From Halomonas lysinitropha (GTDB lineage: Bacteria; Pseudomonadota; Gammaproteobacteria; Pseudomonadales; Halomonadaceae), in the NCBI RefSeq assembly GCF_902500215.1, contig NZ_CABVOU010000027.1, positions 1-64,000 of the forward strand: a DNA stretch of 64,000 bases. Reading direction: 5' to 3'. Below are positions 17,243-26,989 of this stretch, piece by piece; the stretch's first letter is position 1; every line of letters starts with the position of its first letter. The notes beneath the pieces are model-generated. The model saw only the letters and a list, made by a program, of their open reading frames with translations, made no database searches and had not been told where the DNA came from. The translations under genes were made by a program, and so were the position numbers.

Positions 17243-17955
17243 GAGTGGCCCTCCTGCCGTGGCTTCGGAGGCAGCAGCAGGCCCACCACGCCGCCCGCCA
17301 GTGCGCCGACGATCACATGGGCATGGGGCGGCAGCCAGGCCATCGCCGCCAGGGCCGCCAGGGCCGCGGCGCCCCAGGGCAGCAGCACGCCGAGGTCACG
17401 CTTGTCGCCCACCAGCATGGCCAGCAGGAAGCAGCCCATGATGGCATCCAGCCCGAAGCGTTCGGGCTCGCTGATGCCGCTGCCGAAGGCCACGCCGAGG
17501 CCGGTGCCGATCATCCAGGTGGTCCACAGCGCCAGGCCGCCGCCGACCAGGATACCCAGCCGGGATGCCGTGGTTCCCCCGGTCATGGCCATGGCCCAGT
17601 TGGCATCGCTGAGCAGCAGCAGGCTGGCATAGCGGCGCCCGCCGGGCAGGTCTTTCAGGTGCGGATAGAAGGCGGCGCCCATCAGCAGGTGACGGGCGTT
17701 TATCGCCAGGGTAATGGCCACCAGCGGTAGCAGCGGGATGGTGTCGCCCCACAGTTCCAGGGTCGCGAACTGGGCGGCTCCCGCGAACACCAGGCCGCTC
17801 ATCAGCAGGGTCTGGGCGGCGGAGAGCCCCTGCTGCAGGGCCGCCACACCGAAGGCCAGTCCGAAGACGATCACGAACAGCGACAGCGGCGCCATGCGAC
17901 GGAAGCCCTCGACAAGATGGCCAAGGGTCGGTCGTGAGCTGTCGGTCGGGCTCAT
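17239..17955 (-). CDS. azlC: Branched-chain amino acid exporter large subunit AzlC
   Basis: 238 aa inner-membrane protein. AzlC features are [37 protein letters not shown] and [20 protein letters not shown]. The ATG at 17955 overlaps the stop of the flavin oxidoreductase gene by 4 bp; an ATG three codons upstream (17964) is an alternative. Partner of AzlD. Confidence 0.9.
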   Translation of the reverse strand: MSPTDSSRPTLGHLVEGFRRMAPLSLFVIVFGLAFGVAALQQGLSAAQTLLMSGLVFAGAAQFATLELWGDTIPLLPLVAITLAINARHLLMGAAFYPHLKDLPGGRRYASLLLLSDANWAMAMTGGTTASRLGILVGGGLALWTTWMIGTGLGVAFGSGISEPERFGLDAIMGCFLLAMLVGDKRDLGVLLPWGAAALAALAAMAWLPPHAHVIVGALAGGVVGLLLPPKPRQEGHS

Positions 17956-18947
17956 GAGCGCCATATCTCGTTAACGATCTCGTAGCTTCTCAGCCGGTCC
18001 TCGGCGGCGTAGACATCGGTGTTAAGCATCAGCTCGTCGGCGCCGGTCAGCTTCAGGAAACGCTCCAGGCCTTCTCGCACGGTCTCGGGACCGCCGATCA
18101 CCGCGGCACCCAGGAACTGCTCCACCTGAGCCTGCTCCCGGGGCGACCAGTCCAGCGCCTCCACCGGCGGCAGGGCCTTGGAGCGCTGGCCGCGGATCAT
18201 GCCCAGGAACTTGCGGCGGGCCGTGGAGGCCAGGTAATCCGCCTGAAGGTCGCTCTCGGCGGCAATCACCGGCAGGCCGACCATGGCATGGGGTGCCGCG
18301 AGGACCGCCGAGGGCCGGAAATTGTCGCGATAGAGCTCGAGCGCATCGAACAGCTGGGCCGGGGCGAACTGGGCGGCGAAGGCGAAGGGCAGCCCCTCCC
18401 GGGCCGCCAGGCGGGCGCTGAAGTCGCTGGAGCCGAGCAGCCACAGCGGCACCTTCGTGCCCTGGCCGGGTACCGCCCGCACCCGTTGACCCGGCCGTGC
18501 GTCGTCGAGATAGCCCTGGAGCTCGGCCAGTCGCTGGGGAAAGTCCTCGACGCCGGCATAGGGGTCACGACGCATGGCCGCCATGGTGGGGCCATCGGAC
18601 CCCGGCGCGCGCCCCAGTCCCAGGTCGATGCGTCCGGGATAGAGCGTCTCCAGGGTGCCGAACTGCTCGGCCACTACCAGCGGCGCGTGATTGGGCAGCA
18701 TGATGCCGCCGCTGCCCACCCGGATCCGTTCGGTGGCGCCGGCGATATGTCCGATCAATACCGCGGTGGCGGCACTGGCGATGCCCTCGATGCTGTGGTG
18801 CTCCGCCAGCCAGTAGCGCGTGAAGCCGAGCCGCTCGGTGAGCCGGGCCAGTGCCACGCTCTCGCCAAAGGTGTCGGCGATGGTACCGCCTTCGCGGATC
18901 GGGGCCAGGTCGAGCACGGACAGGGGCGTGTCGGCGAGTCGTGACAT
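17952..18947 (-). CDS. LLM-class flavin-dependent oxidoreductase (luciferase-like)
   Basis: 331 aa TIM-barrel protein of the bacterial luciferase superfamily. Typical segments are [81 protein letters not shown] and, in the C-terminal half, [22 protein letters not shown]. These subgroup members often lack a known substrate (E. coli YhbW is one). First gene of a coupled set with azlC and azlD, which could mean that exporter and oxidoreductase act on a common toxic metabolite; that is inference. Confidence 0.87.
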   Translation of the reverse strand: MSRLADTPLSVLDLAPIREGGTIADTFGESVALARLTERLGFTRYWLAEHHSIEGIASAATAVLIGHIAGATERIRVGSGGIMLPNHAPLVVAEQFGTLETLYPGRIDLGLGRAPGSDGPTMAAMRRDPYAGVEDFPQRLAELQGYLDDARPGQRVRAVPGQGTKVPLWLLGSSDFSARLAAREGLPFAFAAQFAPAQLFDALELYRDNFRPSAVLAAPHAMVGLPVIAAESDLQADYLASTARRKFLGMIRGQRSKALPPVEALDWSPREQAQVEQFLGAAVIGGPETVREGLERFLKLTGADELMLNTDVYAAEDRLRSYEIVNEIWRS

Positions 18948-19109
18948 GTCGTGGGGAACTCCGGAAACAATTAGCCTGCTGAGTTTCTCCTAGCATCGGG
19001 GCGGTCGGAGTGGAATGCAATGTCATCGCGCCGATCACGCCGATGGCGGTGGCCAGTCGCGGCGGCAGGCCGTAAGCTCAGGGAACAATGGTGAAATCGG
19101 ACTTCGACC

Positions 19110-19283
19110 ATGACCCTCATTCGCGCCGACCGTGGCGCGCCTCGTCGCGGTGCCACCCGTCGACGGCGCCGCCGTTTCGACTGGGCCCGCTTCGATCGCT
19201 GGCTCGACCGTGTGGTGGTCGTGGCGGTGACCATCGCCGTGCTGGTGGGTATCGTGGCGCTGGTCCTCACCCTGCTTTTCTAG
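19110..19283 (+). CDS. Small basic single-pass membrane protein
   Basis: 57 aa. An arginine-rich N-terminus (RRGATRRRRRR) and an amphipathic FDWARFDRWLDR segment are followed by one hydrophobic helix (VVVVAVTIAVLVGIVALVLTL) reaching the C-terminus, so an inside-facing basic head is predicted. It ends 24 bp before the next gene and probably belongs to the same unit as telA. The ribosome binding site is weak. Codon use is similar to its neighbours. No family recognised. The divergent gap 18948-19109 shows no clear promoter motif. Confidence 0.55.
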   Translation: MTLIRADRGAPRRGATRRRRRRFDWARFDRWLDRVVVVAVTIAVLVGIVALVLTLLF

Positions 19284-19307
19284 CAGTGCTTTTTTGACGG
19301 ATAAAGG

Positions 19308-20264
19308 ATGGTCAGCCCCATGCTGGGATTCCTGCAGGGATTTTCCTATGGCCTCTTCATGACCTGCCTGCCGTGGCTGCTGGTGGGTCTCGCCAAGCCG
19401 CGCCTGGCGGTGCCGGTCGAGCCACCCAGTCGCCTGCAGGTCATCCTGCGCTACGCCCTGGTGGTGCCTTTCATCAGCATGCTGCTGTGGCTGACCTCGC
19501 TGTGGGGCGGCTTCGGGCCCACCCTGATAGGCTGGCTCGCGGGGCTGGTGGCGATTCCGGCGACGCTGCCGCTGGAGCGTCGGCTGCGCGGCTGGCTCGC
19601 TCGGCGGCGTGAGAAGCGCCGGCAGGCGGCGCTGGCGGCCGAGGCTGCGCGACGCCGCGCGCAGCAGCAGCGCGACGCCCACGAAGCCGATCTGACGGAG
19701 CTCGACCCGGCACAGCCTCCGGCGGATGCCGACGATCTGGTGCTGGCCCTGTGCCGGGCCAAGCAGGGATTGATCGACGCCCAACGCCCCGATCTGGCGG
19801 TCCAGGCCGATCGCGTCTACAGTCGCTATCGCCACGTGCTGGGCGTGCTGGGCAGCCGCTTCGACAGCGGCGAGCTGGCCTTCGCCCGCGCCCGTGGGCT
19901 GGTGGTCGAGGTCTGTCGCGGCGTGGTGGATACCCTCGACGCCATGGCCTCCCAGGCCCGAGGAGTGGCCAACGTGGACGGTGACTTCGTGCGGCGTCGG
20001 CTGAGTCGCGAGGACCGGCAGCTGGGTATGGAGGAGCGTGCCGCCCTGGTGCGGCGTCTGGAGCTGCTCGAGGAGACCGAGAGGGGGCTGCGTGAGCTGG
20101 CGGCGCGCAACGAGTCGGCGCTGACCGTCCTCGATGACACGGCGGTCTCCATGGCACGCATCGAGACCGGGCGGCCTCAGGCGTCGGTCACCACCGAGCA
20201 GGCGCTGGAGGAACTGCGCCGCTTCGTCTCCCGTGCCGATCGCTACGGACGCGGAAAGTCCTGA
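19308..20264 (+). CDS. Membrane/coiled-coil protein paired with TelA
   Basis: 318 aa. Two to three hydrophobic helices lie in about residues 5-95 (GFSYGLFMTCLPWLLVGLA, YALVVPFISMLLWLTSLW and the following segment). A basic alpha-helical stretch of about 40 residues follows (RRREKRRQAALAAEAARRRAQQQR), and a helical C-terminal half runs to the end with LLEETERGLRELAARNES. Position directly before telA suggests the role filled by XpaC-type partners in other bacteria, although clear XpaC homology was not seen. ATG 19320 is an alternative start. Confidence 0.72.
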   Translation: MVSPMLGFLQGFSYGLFMTCLPWLLVGLAKPRLAVPVEPPSRLQVILRYALVVPFISMLLWLTSLWGGFGPTLIGWLAGLVAIPATLPLERRLRGWLARRREKRRQAALAAEAARRRAQQQRDAHEADLTELDPAQPPADADDLVLALCRAKQGLIDAQRPDLAVQADRVYSRYRHVLGVLGSRFDSGELAFARARGLVVEVCRGVVDTLDAMASQARGVANVDGDFVRRRLSREDRQLGMEERAALVRRLELLEETERGLRELAARNESALTVLDDTAVSMARIETGRPQASVTTEQALEELRRFVSRADRYGRGKS

Positions 20265-20309
20265 GCCCGGCCCTTCACACGCCCCTATCCGATCCTTCGC
20301 GAGGTGCCC

Positions 20310-21494
20310 ATGACCCAGCAATCCGAACATGATTCTCACCTGTCCCTGCCCCCGGTGGAGGAGATCTCCCGCCAACTGGGCGGAGAGGTGTCGGATGGCG
20401 ACTTGGACGATTCGTCGCTGGCGGCGCAGGCCGATACCTTCGTCGACGAGCTGGTTGCCGGCGGCGATGCGGACGCCCTGGCGCGCAAGCGACGCGCCAT
20501 CGATGAGCTGGGGCTGGAGTTGCAGCAGCAGGCCGCCCACCAGAGCGCCATGCTGCAGACCCCGCTGCGCCAGCTGGCCCACCAGGGGGATGAGGGCGGC
20601 CCGGTAGCCAAGGCCCTGGTCGACCTGCGCGGCCGGATGCAGGAGCTGGACCCCTCGCGACATCGGCTGTCACCGGGTCCGCTGGATCGCCTGCTGGCGC
20701 GTCTCCCGGGGGCCGGCAGCCGCCTGCAGCGCTACTTCCAGAAGTTCGAGACGGCCCAGCAGGCGCTGGATGCGATCATTGCCGACCTGGAGGCGGGGCG
20801 TGACATGCTGCATCGCGACAACCTCACCCTGAGTGATGATCAGCAGTCCCTGCGCGAAAGCCTCGTCCAGCTGGATCGTCAGGTCGCTCTGGGTCGGCTG
20901 GTCGACGAACGGCTGCAGGCCGCCATCGCCCGCTGCAGCGAGGAAGACCCCCAGCGGCGCTTCCTCGAGGAGGAGCTGCTGTTCCCGTTGCGCCAGCGCA
21001 TCGTCGATCTGCAGCAGCAGCTGGCGGTGAGCCAGCAGGGCGTGCTGGCGCTGGAGGTGATTATTCGCAACAATCGCGAGCTGATGCGTGGCGTCGATCG
21101 CGCCATCAACGTGACCGTCTCGGCGCTGACGGTGGCGGTCACGGTCGCAATGGCCATCGCCAACCAGCGGCTGGTGCTGGACCGTGTCGAGGCGCTCAAC
21201 ACCACGACCTCGGAGATCATCGGTGGGACCGCACGAGCGCTCCGTCAGCAGGGTGTGGACATCCAGCAGCGGGCCTCGTCGGCAATGCTCGATATGCAGG
21301 CCCTCGAGGAGGCCTTCGGCGATGTGATGGGGGCCATCGATGACCTGTCCCGCTATCGCCGCGAGGCCTTGCCCAGGCTGGACGACCAGATCGACCGGCT
21401 GGCAGCCCTGGCCGGCCAGGGCAACGAGGCCATCGACCGCCTGCAGCGCGGCCGCGGGGGAGAGGACGCTGGCGAACTTGACCGCCACGGCTGA
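20310..21494 (+). CDS. telA: TelA-family toxic anion resistance protein
   Basis: 394 aa, almost entirely helical. TelA features include LDRQVALGRLVDERLQAAIA, LLFPLRQRIVDLQQQLAVSQQGVLALEVIIRNNRELMRGVDRA and ALTVAVTVAMAIANQRLVLDRVEALNTTTSEII. The family is linked to tellurite and other envelope stress resistance, with an unknown biochemical mechanism. The ATG at 20310 has GAGG 5 bases upstream, so the GTG at 20304 within that site is rejected. It forms an operon with the preceding membrane protein. Confidence 0.88.
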   Translation: MTQQSEHDSHLSLPPVEEISRQLGGEVSDGDLDDSSLAAQADTFVDELVAGGDADALARKRRAIDELGLELQQQAAHQSAMLQTPLRQLAHQGDEGGPVAKALVDLRGRMQELDPSRHRLSPGPLDRLLARLPGAGSRLQRYFQKFETAQQALDAIIADLEAGRDMLHRDNLTLSDDQQSLRESLVQLDRQVALGRLVDERLQAAIARCSEEDPQRRFLEEELLFPLRQRIVDLQQQLAVSQQGVLALEVIIRNNRELMRGVDRAINVTVSALTVAVTVAMAIANQRLVLDRVEALNTTTSEIIGGTARALRQQGVDIQQRASSAMLDMQALEEAFGDVMGAIDDLSRYRREALPRLDDQIDRLAALAGQGNEAIDRLQRGRGGEDAGELDRHG

Positions 21495-21585
21495 CGCTTT
21501 CTTCGCGTGGGCTAGGTTTTGTGACCTTGGACTGGGCTATGCTGCTTAAATGCGCTCAGTTGGGCGCGCAACAAGAGGTAGGACG

Positions 21586-22890
21586 ATGGACGAGGTCAAG
21601 AATATCTTCGTGGTGGGGCTCAACGACTTCAACCGCCAGCGCCTCGAGACGCTGCACGGTGCCGGACAGTGGCGGTTCCATGGAGTGATCGCCCCGGAGG
21701 CCGTCTACGATACCGAGGAGTTCGACATCGACGCCATGCTGGCAGAGGCCACGGCGCAGCTCGAGGCCTTCGACGAGCCCATCGATGCCATTGTTGGCTA
21801 CATGGATTTTCCTGTATCGACCATGCTGCCGATCCTCTGCGAACGCTTTGGTGTCCGCAGCACCTCGCTTTCGAGCCTGCTGAAGTGCGAACACAAGTAC
21901 TGGAGCCGCCGGGTCCAGCGCGAGGTGATTCCCGACCACATTCCGGGCTTTACCGCCTTCGATCCCTTCGATGACGAGGCGATGACGCGCATCGGCGAGG
22001 CCGGACTCTACTTCCCCTTCTTCGTCAAGCCGATCAAGTCGTCCGGTTCGCGGCTGGGCTTTCGCATCGAGACGCCCGAGGACTTCTATCACGCTATCGA
22101 GCAGCTTCGCGAATCGATCGGCACTATCGCCGACCCCTTCAATACGGTGCTGGAGCAGGCCCAGCTGCCCCCAGAAATCGCCGCCGTGGACGGCCATTTC
22201 TGCATGGCCGAGGAGATCATCGGCGGCTGGCAGTGCACCGTGGAGGGCTATGTCTTCGAGGGCAACGTGGTCAGCTACGGCATCGTCGATTCGCTGCGCT
22301 ACCCGCAGGTGCTGAGCTTCTTCCACTACCGGTATCCTTCGGGGCTGCCCGAGGATATCCAGACCACCATGGTCGAGCTCACCGACCGCATCATGACCCA
22401 TATCGGTTACGACAACGCCGCCTTCAACGTCGAGTATTTCTGGGACGAGGTGCAGGGGCGTATCTGGCTGCTGGAGATCAACACCCGCATCTCCCAGTCG
22501 CATTGCGACCTCTTCGAGAAGGTCGATGGGGTCAGCAACCAGCAGGTCACCATCGACCTGGGACTGGGTCAGCGCCCCGACATGCCCCATCGCGAGGGCG
22601 AGTTTCCCATGGCGGCCAAGTTCTTCCACCGGGTATTCTTTACCGATGCGTTGGTGACTCGAATCCCCACGCCGGAGGAGATCGCCACTCTCGAGGTCGA
22701 CTTCCCCGGTTGCCAGATCGCTTTACAGGTGGAGGAAGGGCAGCGGCTCTCTTCCTTGCCCGAGCAGGACGCCTACAGTTTTGCGCTGGCGCATATCTAT
22801 CTTGGCGCGTCATCGGCCGAGCAGTTGCTCGCCGACTACGACCGGCTGGCGGCACGACTGACGTTCGAGTTCGACGACATCCAGGGCTGA
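21586..22890 (+). CDS. ATP-grasp domain carboxylate-amine ligase-like protein
   Basis: 434 aa. The N-terminal pre-ATP-grasp region (about 1-110) has a Rossmann-like start VKNIFVVGLNDFNRQRLE. The ATP-grasp core follows, with PFFVKPIKSSGSRLGFRI (phosphate-binding lysine region), a VEGYVFEGNVVSYG hinge and WLLEINTRISQSHCD with the Mg-binding Glu and Asn. The enzyme would activate a carboxylate as acyl phosphate and join it to an amine. The product is unknown. GAGG lies upstream of the ATG at 21586. The hydrolase gene follows after 50 bp on the same strand. Confidence 0.8.
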   Translation: MDEVKNIFVVGLNDFNRQRLETLHGAGQWRFHGVIAPEAVYDTEEFDIDAMLAEATAQLEAFDEPIDAIVGYMDFPVSTMLPILCERFGVRSTSLSSLLKCEHKYWSRRVQREVIPDHIPGFTAFDPFDDEAMTRIGEAGLYFPFFVKPIKSSGSRLGFRIETPEDFYHAIEQLRESIGTIADPFNTVLEQAQLPPEIAAVDGHFCMAEEIIGGWQCTVEGYVFEGNVVSYGIVDSLRYPQVLSFFHYRYPSGLPEDIQTTMVELTDRIMTHIGYDNAAFNVEYFWDEVQGRIWLLEINTRISQSHCDLFEKVDGVSNQQVTIDLGLGQRPDMPHREGEFPMAAKFFHRVFFTDALVTRIPTPEEIATLEVDFPGCQIALQVEEGQRLSSLPEQDAYSFALAHIYLGASSAEQLLADYDRLAARLTFEFDDIQG

Positions 22891-22940
22891 CGTTTCCGGA
22901 GCGGCACGGCAAGACCACAAGGAAGGAGACAGACAGGCCC

Positions 22941-24968
22941 ATGCGTATCGTTACCGATTTTCCCCGCCGCGTCATGGAGGAGGAGACCTGGATCCCGCTG
23001 CCCGACGGCAGTCGGCTGGCAGCGCGTATCTGGCGGCCGGTGGATGCCGAGATCCACCCCGTACCGGCGATCCTCGAGTACCTGCCCTACCGCAAGCGCG
23101 ATCTCACCGCCGAGCGTGACGTCCAGATGCATCCGTATTGGGCAGGCCATGGCTATGCCGGGGTGCGGGTCGACATACGCGGCACCGGCGAGTCGGACGG
23201 TGTGCTCACTGACGAGTACCTGCCCAGCGAGCTCGACGACGGCCTGGTGATCCTCGAATGGCTGGAGGCTCAGCCCTGGTGCACCGGTGATGTCGGCATG
23301 ATCGGCATCTCCTGGGGCGGCTTCAACGGCCTGCAGATCGCCGCCCTGCGCCCGCCGCAGCTCAAGGCGGTGATCACGCTATGCTTCACCGATGATCGCT
23401 ACGCCGACGACATCCACCACATGGGCGGTTGCCTGCTGGCCGACAACCTCTCCTGGGCCTCGACCATGTTCGACGGCAACGCCTGCCCGCCGGACCCCGA
23501 GCTGGTAGGGGAGCGCTGGCGGGAGATGTGGCTCGAGCGCCTGGAGGGCAGCGGCATGTGGCTCGGCCAGTGGCTAGAACATCAGCGCCGCGACGCCTAC
23601 TGGAAGCATGGTTCGGTGTGCGAGGATTATTCGCGGATTCAGTGTCCAGTGTATGCCGTCAGCGGCTGGGCCGATGGTTACTGCAATGCCGTCTTCCGGG
23701 TACTGAAGGGGCTGTCGGTACCGCGCAAGGGGCTGGTCGGCCCCTGGGCCCACAAGTATCCACATCTGGGCGTGCCGGGGCCGGCTATCGGCTTCCTGCA
23801 GGAATCGCTGCGCTGGTGGGACCAGTGGCTCAAGGGCATCGAGACCGGGATCATGGACGAGCCCATGCTGCGGGTCTGGATGCAGGAGTCGGTGCCTCCC
23901 TCGGCGCGTTACGATGAGCGTCCCGGGCGCTGGATCGCCGAGCCGGCGTGGCCATCGCCGAATATCCTGCCAAGCTCGTTCCGGCTCACCGATGGTCACG
24001 GCCTGCTGCCCGAGGCCGATGGAGAGGATAACGACACCACTCTGGACATTCGCTCCCCGCTCTCGGTGGGGCTCTATGCCGGCAAGTGGTGCTCCTACAA
24101 TGCGCCCCCGGATCTTCCCCACGACCAGCGCGACGAGGATGGCGGCTCGCTGATCTTCCAGACGCCCCGCCTCGATGCGCCGCTGGAGATCTGTGGCTCG
24201 CCAATGGTCGAGCTCGAACTCGCCGCCGACCAGCCGGTGGCCATGGTGGCGTTGCGTCTCTCCGACATCGGCGAGGACGACAAGGCCACTCGCGTCTCCT
24301 ACGGTCTGCTCAACCTCACCCACCGTGACAGCGACGAGCACCCCGAGCCACTGGTACCGGGTCAGTGCTATCGGGTGCGCATCCCGCTCAAGCATATCGC
24401 CCAGCAGTTTGCCGAAGGGCATGCCATCCGACTGGCGCTTTCCACCAGCTACTGGCCGCTGGCCTGGCCAGCCCCGAGGCCAGTCAGACTCACCATTCAC
24501 CCGAGCCGCTGTCGGCTTATCCTGCCGGTGCGGGCGCCGCGCCCCGCCGAGGAAGCCGCACTGCCGGCCTTCGGCGAGCCAGAGGGTGCGCCGCCGCTGG
24601 CCAAGACCCTGCTGCAGCCGACCCAGGAGACCTGGCAGGTGATTCGCGATCTGGCCCAGGATCGCACCACCCTGGAAGTGATCAATGACGAGGGGCGCTA
24701 CCGGATCGACGATATCGACCTCGAGATCGCCGCCCGGGTCACCGAGCGTTACCAGTATTCCTACGGCAGCTACGACAGCGTCAGCGGCTGGACGGAGTGG
24801 CAGCGCAGCTTCAAGCGCGGCGACTGGGAGGTCAGTACCCTGACCCGCACCCAGCTGACCAGTGACCCGGACAATTTCCGTGTCCGCGCCACCCTGGACG
24901 CCTGGGAGGGGGAAACCCGGATCTACGCGCAGACCTGGGACGAGACCATTCCTCGCGACCTCGTCTAG
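22941..24968 (+). CDS. CocE/NonD-family alpha/beta hydrolase
   Basis: 675 aa hydrolase of the X-Pro dipeptidyl-peptidase/cocaine-esterase group. The nucleophile is S124 in GISWGGF; the acid lies in SGWADGYC near residue 246 and the histidine in GPWAHKYP near 270. A C-terminal jelly-roll (about 390-560) fits PepX_C, including LELAADQPVAMVALRLSDI, and about 115 further residues follow. These enzymes cleave acyl esters, beta-lactams or peptide bonds. The ATG at 22941 is chosen by homology to MRIVTDFPRRVMEEE; a longer in-frame ORF would run inside the ATP-grasp gene. Confidence 0.85.
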   Translation: MRIVTDFPRRVMEEETWIPLPDGSRLAARIWRPVDAEIHPVPAILEYLPYRKRDLTAERDVQMHPYWAGHGYAGVRVDIRGTGESDGVLTDEYLPSELDDGLVILEWLEAQPWCTGDVGMIGISWGGFNGLQIAALRPPQLKAVITLCFTDDRYADDIHHMGGCLLADNLSWASTMFDGNACPPDPELVGERWREMWLERLEGSGMWLGQWLEHQRRDAYWKHGSVCEDYSRIQCPVYAVSGWADGYCNAVFRVLKGLSVPRKGLVGPWAHKYPHLGVPGPAIGFLQESLRWWDQWLKGIETGIMDEPMLRVWMQESVPPSARYDERPGRWIAEPAWPSPNILPSSFRLTDGHGLLPEADGEDNDTTLDIRSPLSVGLYAGKWCSYNAPPDLPHDQRDEDGGSLIFQTPRLDAPLEICGSPMVELELAADQPVAMVALRLSDIGEDDKATRVSYGLLNLTHRDSDEHPEPLVPGQCYRVRIPLKHIAQQFAEGHAIRLALSTSYWPLAWPAPRPVRLTIHPSRCRLILPVRAPRPAEEAALPAFGEPEGAPPLAKTLLQPTQETWQVIRDLAQDRTTLEVINDEGRYRIDDIDLEIAARVTERYQYSYGSYDSVSGWTEWQRSFKRGDWEVSTLTRTQLTSDPDNFRVRATLDAWEGETRIYAQTWDETIPRDLV

Positions 24969-25028
24969 GTCGTCTGGAAAGGGAGGGGCTGCTATGGTGA
25001 TGTCCTTGTTTTCACAGGGACGTCCCGC

Positions 25029-26384
25029 ATGAGCCTGATTCCCGCCGCCGTGCCGACGACACCCCGCGCTTCGCGCAAGGAGATCGTCGGCTGGGCGATG
25101 TTCGACTTCGCCAACCAGGCCTACACCCTGCTGATCATCACCGTGGTGTTCGGTGAGCTGTTCACTACGGTGATCGTCGGCGAGCGTGGCGACAGCTACC
25201 GGCTGGCCAACTTCCTGTGGAGCCTGGCGCTGGCGGTGAGCTATCTACTGGTGGTGATCACGGGCCCGCTGTGCGGGGCGGTCATGGACTACCAGGCGTC
25301 CAAGAAACGTTTCCTTTTCGTCAGCTACCTGGCTACCGTGGTGGCTACTGCCATGCTCTATTTTGTGGCGCCCGGCTATGTGGTGCTGGGTCTCCTGCTG
25401 ATCACGGTCTCCAACTACGCTTACTCCATGGGCGAGTCCTTCATTGCCGCCTTCCTGCCTGACCTGGGGCCACCGGAAGACATGGGCAAGATCTCCGGCT
25501 TCGGCTGGGCGCTGGGCTACGTGGGCGGACTCTTCGCCGCGGGCTTCACCCTGGTGGTGCTGGGCGAGGCCACGGCGGAGAACTTCGAGCGCATTCGCTG
25601 GGTAGGGCCCTTCGCGGCCGGGTTCTTCCTGGTCACCGCCATCCCCACCTTCCTGTGGGTGAAGGAGCGCGGCACGCCTCAGCCGCCCGGCAAACCCTAC
25701 CGCGATATCGCCCTGGAGCGCGTCTCGACGACCCTGCACGAGCTACGCCGCTTCCGTGACCTGGGCATTTTTCTGGTCTCGCTGCTGTTTTCCATGGCCG
25801 GCGTCTACATCATCATCGCCTTCGCCTTCATCTATGGCGCCCAGGTGATCGGCTGGGACGAATCGGTGCGCAACATCATGTTCATCATCGTGCAGATCAC
25901 CGCGGCGGTGGGGGCCCTGGGCTTCGGTTACATTCAGGATCGCATCGGCACCAAGGTCACCTACCTGATGACCCTTACCCTCTGGGTGGCAGCGATACTC
26001 GCCATCTGGGCCACGCCAGATGTCACCGCCTTCCTGCATGCCCGTCTCGGGCTCGACTGGCAGACCCAGCACCTCTTCCTGGTGGTGGGTTGCCTGGCCG
26101 GTCTCTCCCTGGGTTCCAGCCAGTCTGCCAGCCGCGCCCTGGTGGGGCTCTTCTCGCCGAGCCGCAAGGCCGCCGAGTTCTTCGGCTTCTGGGGCTTGGC
26201 CAACAAGCTCGCCGGTGTGATCGGCATCATCGGCCTGGGGTTGCTGCAGTCGCTGGTGGGGCTCAAGGCCTCGATTCTGCTCTGCGCTGTGCTCTTCGTC
26301 ATCGCCATCCTGGTCTGCCTGTTCGTCGACCAGGCACGCGGCCAGCAGGCCGCCCGGGATTGGGAAGCGCGCAACGGACGCTAG
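25029..26384 (+). CDS. UMF1-family MFS transporter
   Basis: 451 aa with about 12 predicted helices. The Atg22/UMF1 signature is present at the start (GWAMFDFANQAYTLLIITVVFGE), with DRIGTKVTYLMTLTLW before helix 8 and QSASRALVGLFSPSRKAAEFFGFWG near the C-terminal bundle. Bacterial members are thought to export or import peptides, amino acids or related solutes. It follows the hydrolase by 60 bp on the same strand and could move the substrate or product of the ligase/hydrolase pair. Confidence 0.87.
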   Translation: MSLIPAAVPTTPRASRKEIVGWAMFDFANQAYTLLIITVVFGELFTTVIVGERGDSYRLANFLWSLALAVSYLLVVITGPLCGAVMDYQASKKRFLFVSYLATVVATAMLYFVAPGYVVLGLLLITVSNYAYSMGESFIAAFLPDLGPPEDMGKISGFGWALGYVGGLFAAGFTLVVLGEATAENFERIRWVGPFAAGFFLVTAIPTFLWVKERGTPQPPGKPYRDIALERVSTTLHELRRFRDLGIFLVSLLFSMAGVYIIIAFAFIYGAQVIGWDESVRNIMFIIVQITAAVGALGFGYIQDRIGTKVTYLMTLTLWVAAILAIWATPDVTAFLHARLGLDWQTQHLFLVVGCLAGLSLGSSQSASRALVGLFSPSRKAAEFFGFWGLANKLAGVIGIIGLGLLQSLVGLKASILLCAVLFVIAILVCLFVDQARGQQAARDWEARNGR

Positions 26385-26457
26385 GATGTCGGTGACCCGT
26401 CGCGGAATCCCCTTGTGGCATCATGGTCTCAAAGGGCAACCGTCGAGAGGGAAGGTC

Positions 26458-26982
26458 ATGAGTGAGGAGCGAGCCACGCGTCGGGCCGGGCTGGCCATGA
26501 TGCTGCTGTTCTGGGTGTTCTTCCTGGCAGGCGGGGCCTGGTGGTTCAACGGTTACCTGGCGGCGCAGCGCAACCCCAATGCGCACCTCGCCAATGTCAC
26601 GGTGGGTGAGGGCGAGCCGGTAGTGCTGGAGCGCAATCGCGCCGGTCACTTCGTGGCCACCGGGCGCATCAATGACCAGTCGGTGGAGTTTCTGGTCGAT
26701 ACTGGCGCCACCTATGTCGCGGTCCCGGCCGAGATGGCCGAGCAACTGGGGCTCGAGAGCACCGGCAGCGCCTGGTTCAACACTGCCAACGGCCGGGTGC
26801 GCGGCGAGCTGACGCGACTCGACGAGGTGAGCCTGGGCGGCTTCTCTGCCCGGGAGGTTCGCGGTTCCATCAGCCCGGGCCTCGGCGGCGAAACGGCCTT
26901 GCTGGGCATGAGCTTCCTCGGCCGCTTTGATATCGAGATTCGTGATTCGCGTATGATCCTGCACCCTCCGCAACGCGACTGA
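26458..26982 (+). CDS. Membrane-anchored retropepsin-like aspartic protease
   Basis: 174 aa of the TIGR02281-type clan AA protease family. An N-terminal anchor (about 12-35, LAMMLLFWVFFLAGGAWWF) places the C-terminal domain in the periplasm. The active-site motif is FLVDTGATYVAVP near residue 82, and the flap-like second conserved stretch is ETALLGMSFLGRFDIEIRDSRMIL. GAGAGGGAAGG precedes the ATG at 26458, which is preferred over the in-frame ATG at 26386. The natural substrate is unknown. YihY follows after 7 bp. Confidence 0.85.
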   Translation: MSEERATRRAGLAMMLLFWVFFLAGGAWWFNGYLAAQRNPNAHLANVTVGEGEPVVLERNRAGHFVATGRINDQSVEFLVDTGATYVAVPAEMAEQLGLESTGSAWFNTANGRVRGELTRLDEVSLGGFSAREVRGSISPGLGGETALLGMSFLGRFDIEIRDSRMILHPPQRD

Positions 26983-26989
26983 GGTACTG

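Noticed and set aside
19035..20663. Minus-strand ORF (542 codons) across the small membrane gene, its neighbour and telA
   Set aside because: It is antisense to three consistent plus-strand genes and its translation looks like a GC-skew shadow.
22233..22940. N-terminal extension of the CocE-type hydrolase
   Set aside because: It overlaps the ATP-grasp gene in another frame; homology starts at the ATG at 22941.
24969..25028. GGGACGTCCC palindrome before the UMF1 gene as an operator
   Set aside because: It is only 10 bp long, overlaps the ribosome binding region, and is expected by chance in GC-rich DNA.
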